From the NCBI GenBank assembly GCA_039566865.1, contig CM076955.1, forward strand, positions 15,149,501 to 15,213,500: 64,000 nucleotides of DNA. Direction: 5' to 3'. Of the stretch, positions 42,342 to 52,807 are shown piece after piece; positions within the stretch are counted from its first letter, which is position 1; each line of letters begins with the position of its first letter. Both the position numbers and the translations under genes were made by a program. Under the pieces are notes generated by a model. It did not search any database, had not been told where the DNA came from, and saw only the letters and a list, made by a program, of their open reading frames with translations. Source of the DNA: Aurelia coerulea (lineage: Eukaryota; Cnidaria; Scyphozoa; Semaeostomeae; Ulmaridae).

Positions 42342-43455
42342 CGACGACAATTCGCTGGAAGCAGTTCGTCCGCAGTTACAATCAACAACTGGTTCTGTTT
42401 TTAAGGAAGGCGATGAAAAGGTAATACTGCTTTACAGTACCTGGTTTAATCAACAACAATGGGGGGCTTTCAATGGTGATTTATTACGAAGTGAATTTAC
42501 CCAGTGCCGTAAAAGTAAAAACTGCATAGCAACTTACAATAAGTCGCTAATAAACGTTGCTGATGTAGTTTTATTCCACGGAAGAGATGTTGAAGAGAAT
42601 AAGAACTACAGAGCTAATATTCTTCAAGATTTACGAAAAACTGTACCCGTAAAGCAAAAGTGGATATTCCTTAGCCATGAAACTCCTCAAAGGGATGCCA
42701 ACTTGTATAAACCATATGATGGAATTTTTAACTGGACAGCCACGTTTAGTAGGGATTCTGATGTGTTCATTCCATATAAAGGTTACTTCAAGTTTGACCA
42801 ACCTAAAGAAGAAACTAAGGTTAATTATGCTGAGGGTAAGACCCGTCTTGTTTCTTGGGCAGTTAGTAACTGTCTGGAAACAAGTCAAGATTTTGCCCTT
42901 GAATTACAACGCTATATTCATTTAACGGTATATGGAAACTGCGGGAAAAACTTCAAGAATCATCGTGACTGTAAACGTCAAGAACAGGCTGCGGTTAATG
43001 TAGGTTCCTGTGCGAAGGAGATGGCCTCATATAAGTTCTACTTGGCTTTTGAGAATGCATTTTGCCACGATTGGGTTTCAGAGAAATATTGGAGAACCGT
43101 GACGGGGAATATTGTGCCGGTGGTGATGGGGGCTAATTATGATGAGGGTGCTGCTATTCCTGGTTCCTTCATCGATGTTAATGATTTCAATTCGATCAAA
43201 GAACTAGCCGATTATTTATTGTTCCTTGATAAGAACGATGACGAGTATAACAAATATTTTGCTTGGAAGACGAAGTATGGCCTGGCAAGAGGGAATTTTT
43301 ATTGCACAATTTGCCATGAACTGAACTCAGATAAATTTCGGAAGAAATCTCAAGTGGTATTGTCCGAAGCGTATAGTGTGACGAATGACTGTTTACGGTA
43401 TACATATAGGGAGGAGAAAATAAGACGGATGACAGAGAAATCCCGCATCAACTAG
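42139..43455 (+). CDS. Alpha-1,3-fucosyltransferase (GT10 family), type II membrane protein
   Basis: Transfers fucose from GDP-fucose to GlcNAc-containing glycans in the Golgi. 438 codons in one uninterrupted frame. A short cytosolic basic tail (KMRLKSK) is followed by one membrane helix at residues 20-34, a stem very rich in Asn (residues 36-72, from an AAC microsatellite), then the catalytic domain. The diagnostic GT10 motif is YKFYLAFENAFCHDWVSEKY (about residues 298-317), with VPVVMGANY just after; upstream WTATFSRDSDVFIPYKGYF is the usual acceptor-side motif. An AG preceded by ATTATTCTTGC at 42162 looks like a splice acceptor, so translation may really begin at the in-frame ATG at 42169 or 42175. 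The closest paralogue number cannot be assigned. It looks functional. Confidence 0.9.
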
Positions 43456-43458
43456 AAC

Positions 43459-43690
43459 AGAAGAAAGTAATATTGCTGTACAGTACCTGGTTTAATCAAG
43501 TACAATGGGGGGCTTTCAAGGGTGATTTATTACGAAATGAATTTACCCAGTGCCGTAAAAGTAAAAACTGCATAACAACTTACGATACGTTGCTGATGCA
43601 GTTTTATTCCATGGAAGAGATGTTGAGTTGAAGAGAATAAGAACTACAGAGCTAATATTCTTCAAGATTTACGAAAAACTGTATAAGCAA
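43459..43690 (+). pseudogene. Partial tandem duplicate of the fucosyltransferase gene
   Basis: Starting four bases after the stop codon, this repeats nucleotides about 42415-42652 of the gene with substitutions and small indels: KVILLYSTWFNQ and GAFKGDLLRNEFTQCRKSKN are readable, then the frame shifts. It covers only the start of the catalytic region, so it is a dead fragment, probably left by a local duplication and deletion. It may also lie within the 3' UTR of the intact gene. Confidence 0.9.
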
Positions 43691-43847
43691 ACACGATATG
43701 AAAAAACATCAGGTGTTCCTTCTGGCAATCGTTTATATCTCTTGTCCACCCCAGTTTTTCATGGCTGGGGCCCCCCCTGCTTACGCTGCAAGCATGAGAA
43801 CGATCAAAGTTGCTGCTATTGGTCATGTTTCTCGTTTGAACGGTAGG

Positions 43848-44186
43848 GAGGGGGGGGGATTCTTGGCTAAACTTTGGGTAGGGGTCTGCCTCGAGCATAT
43901 TCAAAATGGTACCGTAGGCTAGACTAATTTTTACGAAAATGGTACCGTTGGCTAGACCAATTTTGACCATTCTCTGGACCACTATTGTCAAATTTGTACC
44001 AAATATGATAACATGACCGTTCGCTAGACCAATATTGTCAAAAATGATACCCTTGGCTAGACCGTTGCTAGGCCAAAATTGCAAAAAAGTATACCCTTGA
44101 CTAGACTAGAAGTCCGAAAAGTATACCCTTCGTCGCGGTTTAGCGGCACATCCCCAAGTACCGTTACCATGGAAGAACCCCCCCCC
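43848..44186. mobile_element. G-tract MITE with GGCTAGACCA internal repeats
   Basis: Left GGGGGGGGATTCTTGG and right GGAAGAACCCCCCCCCCC are inverted. The interior has about eight versions of GGTACCGTTGGCTAGACCA or its relatives, matching the style of the other G-tract elements. I found no clear target duplication. Confidence 0.65.
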
Positions 44187-46389
44187 CCCGTGCTTGTTTG
44201 CTAGCTATAAAGTTAAACACCTGAAGTTAATCAAAATAGGATATCATGATTACAGTCTTTTTTATAAGAATACTATAGATTTTTTCCAGCCTCGATATTC
44301 TTAAGAACTTTTTGTTTTGAGCCTTAACATGTTCTTAAGTATTCTTATTTTTCAAATCTGATATGGTTTCAGGCCCAGGGGAACATAGTTAAAAGAAATG
44401 CCATGTCATGTCATTACGAAGAAATGGTCGAACTAAATAAAACTTCAAGCAATTATAACAATGGGAATGTTCTTAACCATCATAAAGTTTCAAACATGCT
44501 TTTTGAAAAAATGAACGAGATACGTCAGTCGTGCGATTCTCTGTTATATCGCAAAACAGGCAACTGCTTACCCTGGGTACCAGAGCCTCAAAATTAGAAA
44601 GAAATTGACTCAAAATTAGAAAGAAATTGAAAATTTGGAAAAGGAAGAGAGCAGGAAGAAACTTTCTTTCCTTCTTTACTTTTTTTTTATTTTTTTATTT
44701 TATCATTTTTTGGCAACTGCTGAAAAATGAGACACAAACATGCTAGCTGAGGCTGAGCAATATTCTTATAATATTCTTAAAATTTGGATGATTCTGAGCC
44801 TGAATATTCTTATAAGCAATACTCTTATAAAAAAAGATCGTAATAGATGCATTGATGTAATGAAATGAATCTTTTAAGTAGATTATAATAAAAATCATAG
44901 AAGTTAGCATATTGTGTCTAAGTTTTCCTCTCCTAGCTCTTTTCAAGGCCGCAATATTCGATATCCTGCAAAGACAAAAACGAGACAACTGAGAATGCAA
45001 CCTCGTTCCCAGGCCCACCATTGTCTTCCTTAGGTCATCGATGTTGGCCCTGGTACCGGTTGCCGCAAAAGTGGCCATTTGCGCGCCATTTTGTTTTGCA
45101 TAAATTATCAGTTGCAGTTTATTACAAACACTCTATTGTCTCCATATGGCAACTTAGTCTGACAGATTTGACAGAATGTCAACTGATTTTGATCCATAAC
45201 ATACCATGTAATAAGTCCGGAAAATGGAGGAAAAAGTATGAAAATGCGACGAAAAATGGCCTGCAGTAGATGATTCGAAATACTGAAAACGAACTTTTGG
45301 AGGACGTTATTTCAACCCTTTTAAAGGTATTTAAGCATTAATCCGGGGTTAGCAAGTGCATTTAATAGGAAAACGAGCACGATCTGTTTGGGTGGAAAAA
45401 GGGCCTAAGTGGAAATGTTCGAGAATTTCCGCCACAGCTTTGAAAAAAGAAAGGGTCGTTATTCTGCGAATTTTAGAGATGAATTCAACATTAAAAGCGT
45501 TATAGTGAAAGAATACGGTTTCCTGTCGATTTTTGGCATGTTGAAGCCGTTTCTTCCTCGCAAAATGGAGCTACGGCCCAAAATGGGGTAGGCCAAAATT
45601 TTGTCCCATTTTTGCAGCGCCCGCGCGCAGCCCCTGTGGGCGATATTGAGCCCCAAATTGCGTTATTAGACTCGCAAACGAGTAGTCTCTTGTAAACTTT
45701 TTACTGTTTTGAAATCAGGCTAGTAACCATCAAGCAACAAGTCCAAAAGTAACCTCGGGTCGGAAAATCGCAACATTTTTTTCCAATCCCCTTTTATGAC
45801 GTCATAACGACCCCAAAACTTCTTGAAACCCCACAATTCGGATGCGCCATGGTCTTTTACCTCCAGTCAAACCTTCATCTGCCCCATGACTGTTACTGAA
45901 GTTTTGAAAATAGCGATAAAATGGAGGCCACTTTTAAATGGGAATCAATAGGAATGGGCCCCAAAATGATAAAATATGGCAAATTTCTCCCGCAAGCGCA
46001 GACGGATGGGGTTCAAACCCCATCAACTGGGGCACATTATGACTTTTAAGGTATACCAGCAAACGGTTTTTCAATTCTTTGTCCGTTTTCCCGTGACAGC
46101 GACACAAAGTTGACCGATTTGCTGCCAAGCAATTAGTCTTTGGAATTTGGAATAATTAATGAGCCCTTTGTTATTGAATAGCCAATCAAATTGCGAATTT
46201 GACCTGCCCGGTACCAGGGTCAGTACTGGCGTAGGAAGCTGGCCCTTGGAACCAGGTTGCTGAGAATGCTCTGGTTCGAAACCATTGCTACGCCATTTGC
46301 TAAAGGAAGGCGAACGAGATATTTTCAGAAGAAAGGCAGAAAGGCCAGAAAGGCAGACAGGATTTTTACGCAATTTGCAGTTTCCTGAA
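44187..46389. other. No gene recognised
   Basis: Includes an open frame of 64 codons at 44403-44594 without a recognisable domain. TTCTTATAAGAATATTC words at 44750-44830 are relatives of the AAGAAACTC repeats at 53-63 kb. 45590-45640 is GC-rich. GGTTCGAAACC at 46271 resembles a pol III B box but is not convincing as a tRNA or SINE. CCCTGGGTACCAGAGCC occurs at 44571 and 46541. Confidence 0.4.
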
Positions 46390-46535
46390 TAGACCTTTTA
46401 GCTATTCTACAAAAGAGCCTGGATCGAGCGTTCTTTTTATACACGAGGTTCGATAGAGTGGCGTTAGAGCTTCTATCAATATTGTGCATATTCGAAAATT
46501 CTACAAAGTGCATTCTACATTGGTTCCCTGTTATG
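46390..46535. mobile_element. TAGACCTTTTAGCTA-type MITE, copy 2
   Basis: ATAGACCTTTTAGCTATTC, AAAAGAGCCTGGATCGA, AGGTTCGATAGAGTGGCGTT and TTCGAAAATTCTACAAA match the copies at 40188 and 59010. Confidence 0.7.
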
Positions 46536-46540
46536 TTACC

Positions 46541-46650
46541 CTGGGTACCAGAGCCTATATGTTAGCCTCACTACACAAGGACCCTCAACTTAGGCTCATC
46601 TAATTGAAGTGAATTGATGTTGTTGTTGTCGCTCCAGTTGAGGCTCCAGT
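46541..46650. repeat. Dispersed repeat shared with 59413-59492
   Basis: GTTAGCCTCACTA, AAGGACCCTC and TTGTTGTTGTCGCTCCA recur in inverse orientation at 59.4 kb. It contains a GTT/CAA microsatellite. Confidence 0.65.
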
Positions 46651-47011
46651 TGTCGCTCCAGTCGCTCCGGTAGTTATAGCGTCCATCAGTCTATCAATAG
46701 CGATAACCTACGAACATATAATCAGTCTACTGTTATGTGGTCTCCTAGTCACGTTCCTCGGTCCCCTGTGGATAGCAGTCGACCAAGTCGAGAAAGAGCG
46801 GGAATATATGGCGGAACAGTTTGAACAGCTATTTTATGTATCTAGATTGATAAATACCACGGTTATTCAAGAACAGAAGTTGTGCAGGCATTTTACAGTA
46901 TCTATTTGGATGATAAAGTTTCGAAAATTCACCATTTTTAATTGCAAATTTTGCGTGTTTATGAGGCGCAAAACAGAGGGCCTACTATCTTGGTGGTTGG
47001 TTTTCGTGTAG
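46613..47011 (+). CDS. Open frame with Ala/Pro/Val repeats and two hydrophobic stretches, unknown
   Basis: An open stretch of about 133 codons with no in-frame ATG before 46808. It starts with APVEAPVVAPVAPVV (from CCAGTTG/GCTCC repeats), then two hydrophobic runs (VVIASISLSIAI and IISLLLCGLLVTFLGPLWI) and a charged segment VEKEREYMAEQFEQL. GTTGTTGTCGCTCCAG before it could be a splice acceptor. Not recognised; its start overlaps a dispersed repeat, so it may be chance. Confidence 0.2.
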   Translation: MDVVVVAPVEAPVVAPVAPVVIASISLSIAITYEHIISLLLCGLLVTFLGPLWIAVDQVEKEREYMAEQFEQLFYVSRLINTTVIQEQKLCRHFTVSIWMIKFRKFTIFNCKFCVFMRRKTEGLLSWWLVFV

Positions 47012-47427
47012 GCTAGCTCCATGCACGAAGATCCAGTCAATCATGTCAAATTTCATAGCAAACCAGGGGCGGATCCAGGGGGTGCAACGGGTGCGCAAGC
47101 ACCTGTCAAAGTTGCAAGGAAATCATTGAACTTTTGGAAAGGCAAGCTTCCAACAATCTTCTGTTGTGAAGTATTAGTTAAAACATTACTTGTTAAATTC
47201 GTTTAATTAAATTTTCATGAAATCACTGTATTCTCATTTCTCAGCCCGCCCCCCCCCCCCCCTACCCCTTGAGCCCCATTCATCGATGGTAAATTTGTCG
47301 TAGGGCATCCTCCTGCAGCTTTGATCATCGCAAACAAAAAGTCTTTATTCATAAGGGGAATCTCCGCGCTTCCATTCCCAAAACCTCTTGCGGAGGCAGG
47401 CACAGTGCAACTCGCGTAGGGCGCCTT

Positions 47428-47632
47428 GGTGCAAACCAATCAGAGAGCTGCATGAGGGTTGCTTGAAATTGGCGGGAGCACCCGTAGTTTGAAACTGAGG
47501 GGTGCAAGCCAATCGGAAAGAACCTTGAGGGGTGCAAGCCAATAGGAGAGCGTCTGATAGAAATGACTAGACCATTAGCCAATCACCAGATGAAGAACAA
47601 ACTGCTTACAAAACAGAATACCGCGCAAAAAC
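47428..47632 (+). promoter_or_regulatory. CCAAT-box array in front of an ATG
   Basis: CCAAT at 47436, 47509, 47539 and 47579 and the inverse ATTGG at 47468, spaced 30-41 bp. Three are in a longer repeat, GGTGCAA(A/G)CCAAT(C/A)(A/G)G. CCAAT boxes bind NF-Y and are typical of TATA-less promoters. The GC-rich context and the ATG that follows at 47633 support a promoter; activity is inferred. Confidence 0.5.
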
Positions 47633-47680
47633 ATGGCGGCCAATGCAATGTTCTCAAAGACGACCAGGCCGACGACGCAA
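47633..47680 (+). CDS. Candidate first coding exon inside the TIR element
   Basis: AAACATGGCGGCC is a good start context. The frame is open for 16 codons (MAANAMFSKTTRPTTQ) to a consensus donor, CAA then GTAAGG at 47681. Alternatively the +1 frame stays open from 47563 to 47772, with RKRSFDLEDLRYINESK, so the coding phase is uncertain. This could be a captured host promoter plus first exon (Pack-type capture) or the 5' end of a lost transposase gene. Confidence 0.3.
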
Positions 47681-48624
47681 GTAAGGCTATCCCTTCCACG
47701 AGGAAAAGAAGTTTCGATTTGGAAGACTTAAGATATATCAACGAATCCAAGATTGTTTCGAAGCTTCACTAGATACCAGAAGTTATGAAGGAAAAGCTCA
47801 GCGACTGTGAGGCAATCTCGGTAGGCCTTTCATTTTTGTGTATGCAGTCAGGCCCTGTTATTTTACCATGAACTAAATCAATATTTAACCATACGGCTTG
47901 GGCAAGACCTTTGATTTATGTTTACTTTAGTAATCATAATAAGTTAGAAATTGTAGGCTGCGAGTTGTTGTTGGGTAGGTTTTATCATATTTGTATTCAG
48001 GTGTAAATTTTTATCTAATTTGCTTATATGTATACTTTACTTTGGAACTTTACTTTTGACAGGGCCAAATTGTAAAACAATATTTATTGAATTTTGTACC
48101 CTGTATAAATATGTTTAAAATATGAAAATATGAAATATATAATATGAATATCGGTTGGACAAAAGGGCTTTGTAGGACTTGCAGCAGGAGATTGTCTTGC
48201 GAATAATGGCTGTAATCACGAATTCCCAAACATATTTTGGTTTGAATAAAATTGGTTTTTTCCCTTTTGTGATGTGAAGAATGCACCATTCATTACCATA
48301 ATTCGAACCAAATCCAACACCTTTCTTCAAATGAGACATGTTTTTCATCGTAAAAGTACTGTGGAGTTTGCCATGTCCAACAGTAGTTTTTGCAACTTGT
48401 CCTAAACTTTCATTGAAATAAAAAGTTCACACTTTCCATTTTCTGAAAAGTCTTACAGAAATTTTTATTGATTTTCAAAATGAGAATTCAAAATTTCAAG
48501 CAAAATATAGGGCGTGGTCACGTTTTAAGCCAAAGTAAAGGGCGTGGCCCAAAAAGTTTTCCCGGCCCCTTGCCACCTTCCTTTGGCACCCGTGAGATTT
48601 GGACATGGATCCGCCCCTGCAAAC

Positions 48625-49137
48625 ATTATTCAGTGACGCTCGATAGTCTATTATCATGAATATGTTCGATTTGTATCAGATTACAGGCAAGGGATGGCTA
48701 CAGATATCTGAGGTGTCAATTGAGATGTCTTTCGCACATATTGTTGGTCAAGTAGGGTCAAAAGTAAAAGTACCAGAATGAGATGGCAGTTTATTATTTG
48801 CCCAATCCAACCAATCCAGCCGCTCATTATCTGTGATATGCTCAGGGACATCATGGCTGGGGGCAGGCAGGCAGTGGGACATGGCCTCTCTTAAAATTCG
48901 GATTGTCAGATTTTCTGGAAATTGTACGATTTCTTCGGAAAACCACTGAAAACCACTGACCTTGAGTTTCAGTTAATAAAATAAGAAGGATGCTGAGGCT
49001 CTGGCTGGGTCTGGCCAATAATGGCCAGAGCCACAGGCCAGACCCTTGGCCCTTTTTGTATTTTTTCATCAGCTCTGGCTGGCTCTGGGAATTCAACAGA
49101 TAGAATAGAGAAATGTGAGACAGTTAAAGATATCTTT
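48625..49137. other. No gene; one strong hairpin
   Basis: GGGTCTGGCC-AATAAT-GGCCAGAGCC near 49008-49032 is a hairpin inside a stretch rich in TCTGGC words. Similar GCTCTGGC words occur near 56650 and 61770. Otherwise nothing. Confidence 0.45.
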
Positions 49138-49554
49138 TTAAAGGCACACTGTCGTGGCTGTAATTGGCTGGTTGTGATGTTGAAATCCCTTACAAAAGAA
49201 TCATTATAAAGCCTTTATGCTCTTAGATCATACTTTGTTCCGAGAATAAAGGGGTCTGATTGTTATCATCTCCGAGGCCCCCTAAGGGATCTCGGGCTCC
49301 GAGTCTCCAGGGCATATTTCTATGGGCTCCGGGCTCCCAAAGGCAAAATTGTCGTGCTCCAGGGCTCCATTGCAGACTTTTCAGGGCTCCAGGGCTCCAC
49401 TTCTTAAAATTAGTGAAAAAATGATTTTGTCAGTTTTAGCAAGCCGCGTAGTGCCAGACTGCACTCGTTGTTTCTTGGGTGAGAAAGTGCAGTTTGTGGT
49501 TTAAACTGGATATGCGCAACTAAAGCTGATAACAAGCACGAGTCCCCTAGAAAA

Positions 49555-50150
49555 TACCGGATGTCTCAAAAATGTATACAAATTTGGTTGACTCCGAATT
49601 TAGCTTTAACCAATGGCTAATCACTCTCAAAATGTTTCTCGATAGTTACCTTTAACGTAGATACCTCATTTGTTGGTATTGGTGCTTCTTGAAAGCTCAA
49701 ATGTGGGTGCACTTGCAAGCCAAAGCTTTGGCCTTTTGGCCTAAGCAAATTCCTGAAGCACATCGAAATCGAGATCGAAATTAAGAACTGAAATTAATGA
49801 ACAATTAAGAGACTTCCCAATGGGTGACTGGGGGGGGGGTGACTTCTGGAAAACAGAATAACACAAGATCCAACATTGTTCAAATTTCATCAAGGCTATC
49901 GTTGATTTATACGCTGTGCCTTAAGAAATTGCCTAGGCCAAAAGGCTAAAGCTCTGGTTTGGAAGAAGAGGCAAATTTGAGCTTTCAAGATTAACTTGTT
50001 TGCTCTCAAAGCACCAATACCAACAAACAAGGTATCTATATTCAAGATAACTATCAAGAAACATCTTTAGAGTGATTATACATTGATTAAAGCTAAATTC
50101 ACAGCGCTGGATTCAATCAAATCCGTATAAATTTTTTGGGACACCCGGTA
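49555..50150. mobile_element. Mariner-like MITE with ~250-bp inverted arms
   Basis: The element spans 49557-50148, with ends CCGGATGTCTCAAAAA and TTTTTTGGGACACCCGG and TA on both sides. The long arms share, in mirror order, GAATTTAGCTTTAA, GTTGGTATTGGTGCTT, CTTGAAAGCTCAAAT and GGCCTTTTGGCCTA. The terminal GGGTGTCCCAAAA is shared with the element starting at 63296. Confidence 0.88.
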
Positions 50151-50399
50151 CTTTGGGTTATCTTGGTATTGTTTTTGAGCTTTTGGGGTTAATGCATCTT
50201 GTGAAAAACGGGAAGACCACTCTATCGATGATGGCATCTTTCATCTGCTGAAACCAATAAGTTCCTTCATACAACTGTAAGAGAAGCTCAAGAGTAGTAA
50301 AGTTTTCGTGGGCAACTATGTGGTCCAGGCACGATGTCTTCTCAATTACCTCATTTATAGGACTATTAAACCATCCATTTTAGCACTGTTAATTATGGA

Positions 50400-51355
50400 A
50401 TCAGGGGATGCCTTCTATGCTAAATTAAAAGATATCTCTTTGACAAATTTTTCTCACGCTCTGACTTATAGAATGACTGCCACTGTCACAAAATTATAAA
50501 AGTTTCCTTATCGCTTATGGCAAGTATGACATTAGGTGGTGCATTCTGAGCCAAAGTAAGGGGCTTGGTCCCAAAAATTTTTCTGTGGGCAAAACCTCAT
50601 GTCAATGCCCCTTACATAATTTACCCTGGCCACACCACTCCCTTGGAGGTCTGAAAGTAGATTGTTTGCGACAATGGTGGGGCCACGGGGAGGGGGGTAT
50701 GGGGGGCAATTGCCCCCCCCCACTTTTGTTAAAAGAAGGTCCTCGAGATTCCTCTAAAACCGAGGAGAAAATAGCTGGATATAGGTTGGGTAAGAAATAA
50801 GAATTTTCCGAGAAAGTAAATCTTCCATTTTATCACTGGCAAGCGTGATATTGGGAGATGCATTCTAAGCCAAAGTAAAAGATCTTTTTTCAAAAATTTT
50901 CCTCGTGCTCTGATTCATAGGATAACTGTTCACAAAACTATCAAAATTTTCTTGTCACTAATGGCAAGCATAATATTGGAAGATGCATTCTAAGCCAAAG
51001 TAAAAGATCTTTATTTCAAAAATTTTCCTCGTGCTCTGATTCATAGGATAACTGTTCCCAAAACTATCAAAATTTTCTTGTCGCTAATGGCAAGCATGAT
51101 ATTGGGAGATGCATTCTAAGCCAAAGTAAAAGATCTTTTTTCAAAAATTTTCCTCGTGCTCTGATTCATAGGATAACTGTTCACAAAACTATCAAAGTTT
51201 TCTTGTCGCTAATGGCAAGCATGATATTGGGAGATGCATTCTAAGCCAAAGTAAAGGGCGTGGCCCCAAAATTTTTCCTGGGGGCTTTGCCCCCAGACCA
51301 CCTCGTTTCAATTCCCCCCCCCCCACTTAATTTACCCTGGCCATGCCACTGGTTT
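50400..51355 (+). repeat. ~125-bp tandem repeat leading to a GCCACTG-type element end
   Basis: CTAAGCCAAAGTAAA occurs at 50865, 50990, 51116 and 51241, with a diverged unit near 50550, a period of 125-126 bp. The last unit leads into GGGCGTGGCCCCAAAA, GGGGGCTTTGCCCCC and TTTACCCTGGCCATGCCACTG, a terminal block also seen at 48520-48619 in altered form and at 62440-62535. Probably the subterminal repeat array of a TIR element. Confidence 0.8.
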
Positions 51356-51915
51356 ACGAATATAAATCTCCTTGCAAAATTATCTGTTTGTCAATTTTCA
51401 CTGCAAGTTCTGATCTTTTTACCAATATTGTTTAGAAAAAAGAATAAAATTCCTAGCGCATAAGGATTGAAATTCTAACTGAAAGATTTCCAATCATAAG
51501 TAAATGGCCAGATTTCCAGAAACAATGTCTCGAAGAAACCTGAAAACTTCAAAAATTCATTTCAAAGTTGATGTTGAGATCTACTAACAAGCTCAAATAG
51601 TTTCACTCCTTATTCATATAGTTTTCGTAATTAAATGTTGTCCGTTTTTTGCTTGGCATTCACAAATAAAATTGTTTGAGATAAAGGGCTCCCACATGGA
51701 GAAAGCAATGGGCTCCAGTGCTCTACTATGGAAATCGTTTGGGCTCCGGGCTCCATGCTGTCAAAATGATGGGCTCCAGTGCTCCAGGGACCCCCCCCCC
51801 CCCTTTGGGGGCCTCATCTCCGTGAGTTTCAGTGAACGGCGAAATAACGAAGCCTGCCTAATTCTATCCTTTCATATTGTCTTATTCATCCAATCAGTGC
51901 CACGACAGTGTGCCT

Positions 51916-52807
51916 TTAACCCTATCTGTACTGGGCGATTTTTTAGGTATTTTATACTGGGGGGGGGCGTTTTTCGCCCCCCCTCTTTTTCTCCAAAACT
52001 ACAAAAGATATAACAATTAGACTTACCCCTATTGTTCTTTAGACAATTGGCTATTCAAATATAACAATGAAAATTAATAAGTCACGTGATTCGTTGCTAG
52101 GCAACCGAAAAACTGACGAAAATTGGCAAATTTATACCTTCTTAACCAGAAAAATTCTATTTAATCAAGCACTCAATTGATTTTCTCCAAATTTGTTTCA
52201 AATAGTAGGAAACATGTCATAGTTCAAAAATACATACTTTGCAAAATTTTTTAGTTTCTATTTTTAGCACAATTAGCCTTAAATTAGCCTTTTGTTGCAT
52301 GCATTTACTTTCATCGCAGGTTTTTGCCAGTCCTACCCTTTTATCTGGTAAATATAGATTCAAAATGAATCAAATTAATAAGGTGAAGCAAATTAGACTA
52401 AAAAAATTTATATTTGACACTTCCTTATTAGGTAAATGATGTCATAAATGTGAATGACGTCATAGATATTAAATTTTGCTGACATCAGCAAATATGAAAA
52501 CATTATATATCAAATGAAAGTACTCATCAAATGCAATCGAATGGTGCATGTTTGAGATCGATCAAGCAAACGACACGAAAACTACGGACATTTTAAGCTT
52601 CTTTTTGTTGACTACTCTCCAAATATGGTATTACTGTGGTCACATGATCAGTGGTAGAACAATGAAATGTTAAGAATTTAATTGCCTATGAAATTTGAGT
52701 AAAAGTCACCAAAACTGGTGGTTATATCTCTTGTCGTTTTAGCGTAACGCAGCAAAGTCTGGTAGGGGGGGCGAAAAACGCCCCCCCCCCAGTACAAATA
52801 GGGTTAA
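51916..52807. mobile_element. TTAA-site MITE, copy 2 (abuts the previous TTAA element)
   Basis: The element spans 51920-52803 (884 bp), with ends CCCTATCTGTACTGGG and CCCAGTACAAATAGGG inverted and TTAA on both sides (51916-51919, 52804-52807). Subterminal GGGGGGGGGCG-TTTTT-CGCCCCCCC hairpins lie at both ends (51960-51982 and 52766-52791). The interior has GTCACGTGAT, ATGACGTCATAG and GGTCACATGATC. Related to 15047-15919 and 58029-58584. Confidence 0.88.

Larger units (their letters stand above)
47059..48624. mobile_element. CAGGGGCGGATCC-end TIR element, 1.56 kb
   Basis: The element spans 47064-48619, with ends CAGGGGCGGATCCAGG and GGATCCGCCCCTG inverted, and CAAAC directly outside both ends (47059-47063, 48620-48624). 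Next to the right end, AAGCCAAAGTAAAGGGCGTGGCCC is shared with the elements ending at about 51350 and 62535. A C14 tract lies at 47247-47262. Non-autonomous: no transposase frame seen. It contains the CCAAT-box region below. Confidence 0.75.
49267..51822. mobile_element. AGGCCCCC-end element, 2.54 kb, with GGGCTCC subterminal repeats
   Basis: The element spans 49275-51814, with ends AGGCCCCCTAAGGG and CCCTTTGGGGGCCT inverted. CATCTCCG lies on both sides (49267-49274, 51815-51822), an 8-bp duplication as in hAT elements. Many GGGCTCC(A/G/C) words lie within ~160 bp of each end, in the same direction at both ends. No transposase frame is recognised; the centre holds a mariner-like MITE and a 125-bp tandem repeat. 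Confidence 0.85.
49138..51919. mobile_element. TTAA-site element with AGGCACACTGTCGTGG ends, heavily nested
   Basis: The element spans 49142-51915, with inverted ends AGGCACACTGTCGTGGC and GCCACGACAGTGTGCCT and TTAA on both sides (49138-49141, 51916-51919). Nearly all of its length is later insertions: a 2540-bp element (49275-51814) and, inside that, others. Without them it is about 230 bp. Its right TTAA is also the left TTAA of the next element. Confidence 0.85.

Noticed and set aside
44403..44597. 64-codon Asn-rich frame as a gene
   Set aside because: No domain, no splice context, and adjacent to dispersed repeats.
46224..46281. A-box-like TGGCGTAGGAAG and B-box GGTTCGAAACC as a tRNA or tRNA-derived SINE
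   Set aside because: No cloverleaf can be drawn and there is no second copy in the window; a single B-box match is expected by chance.
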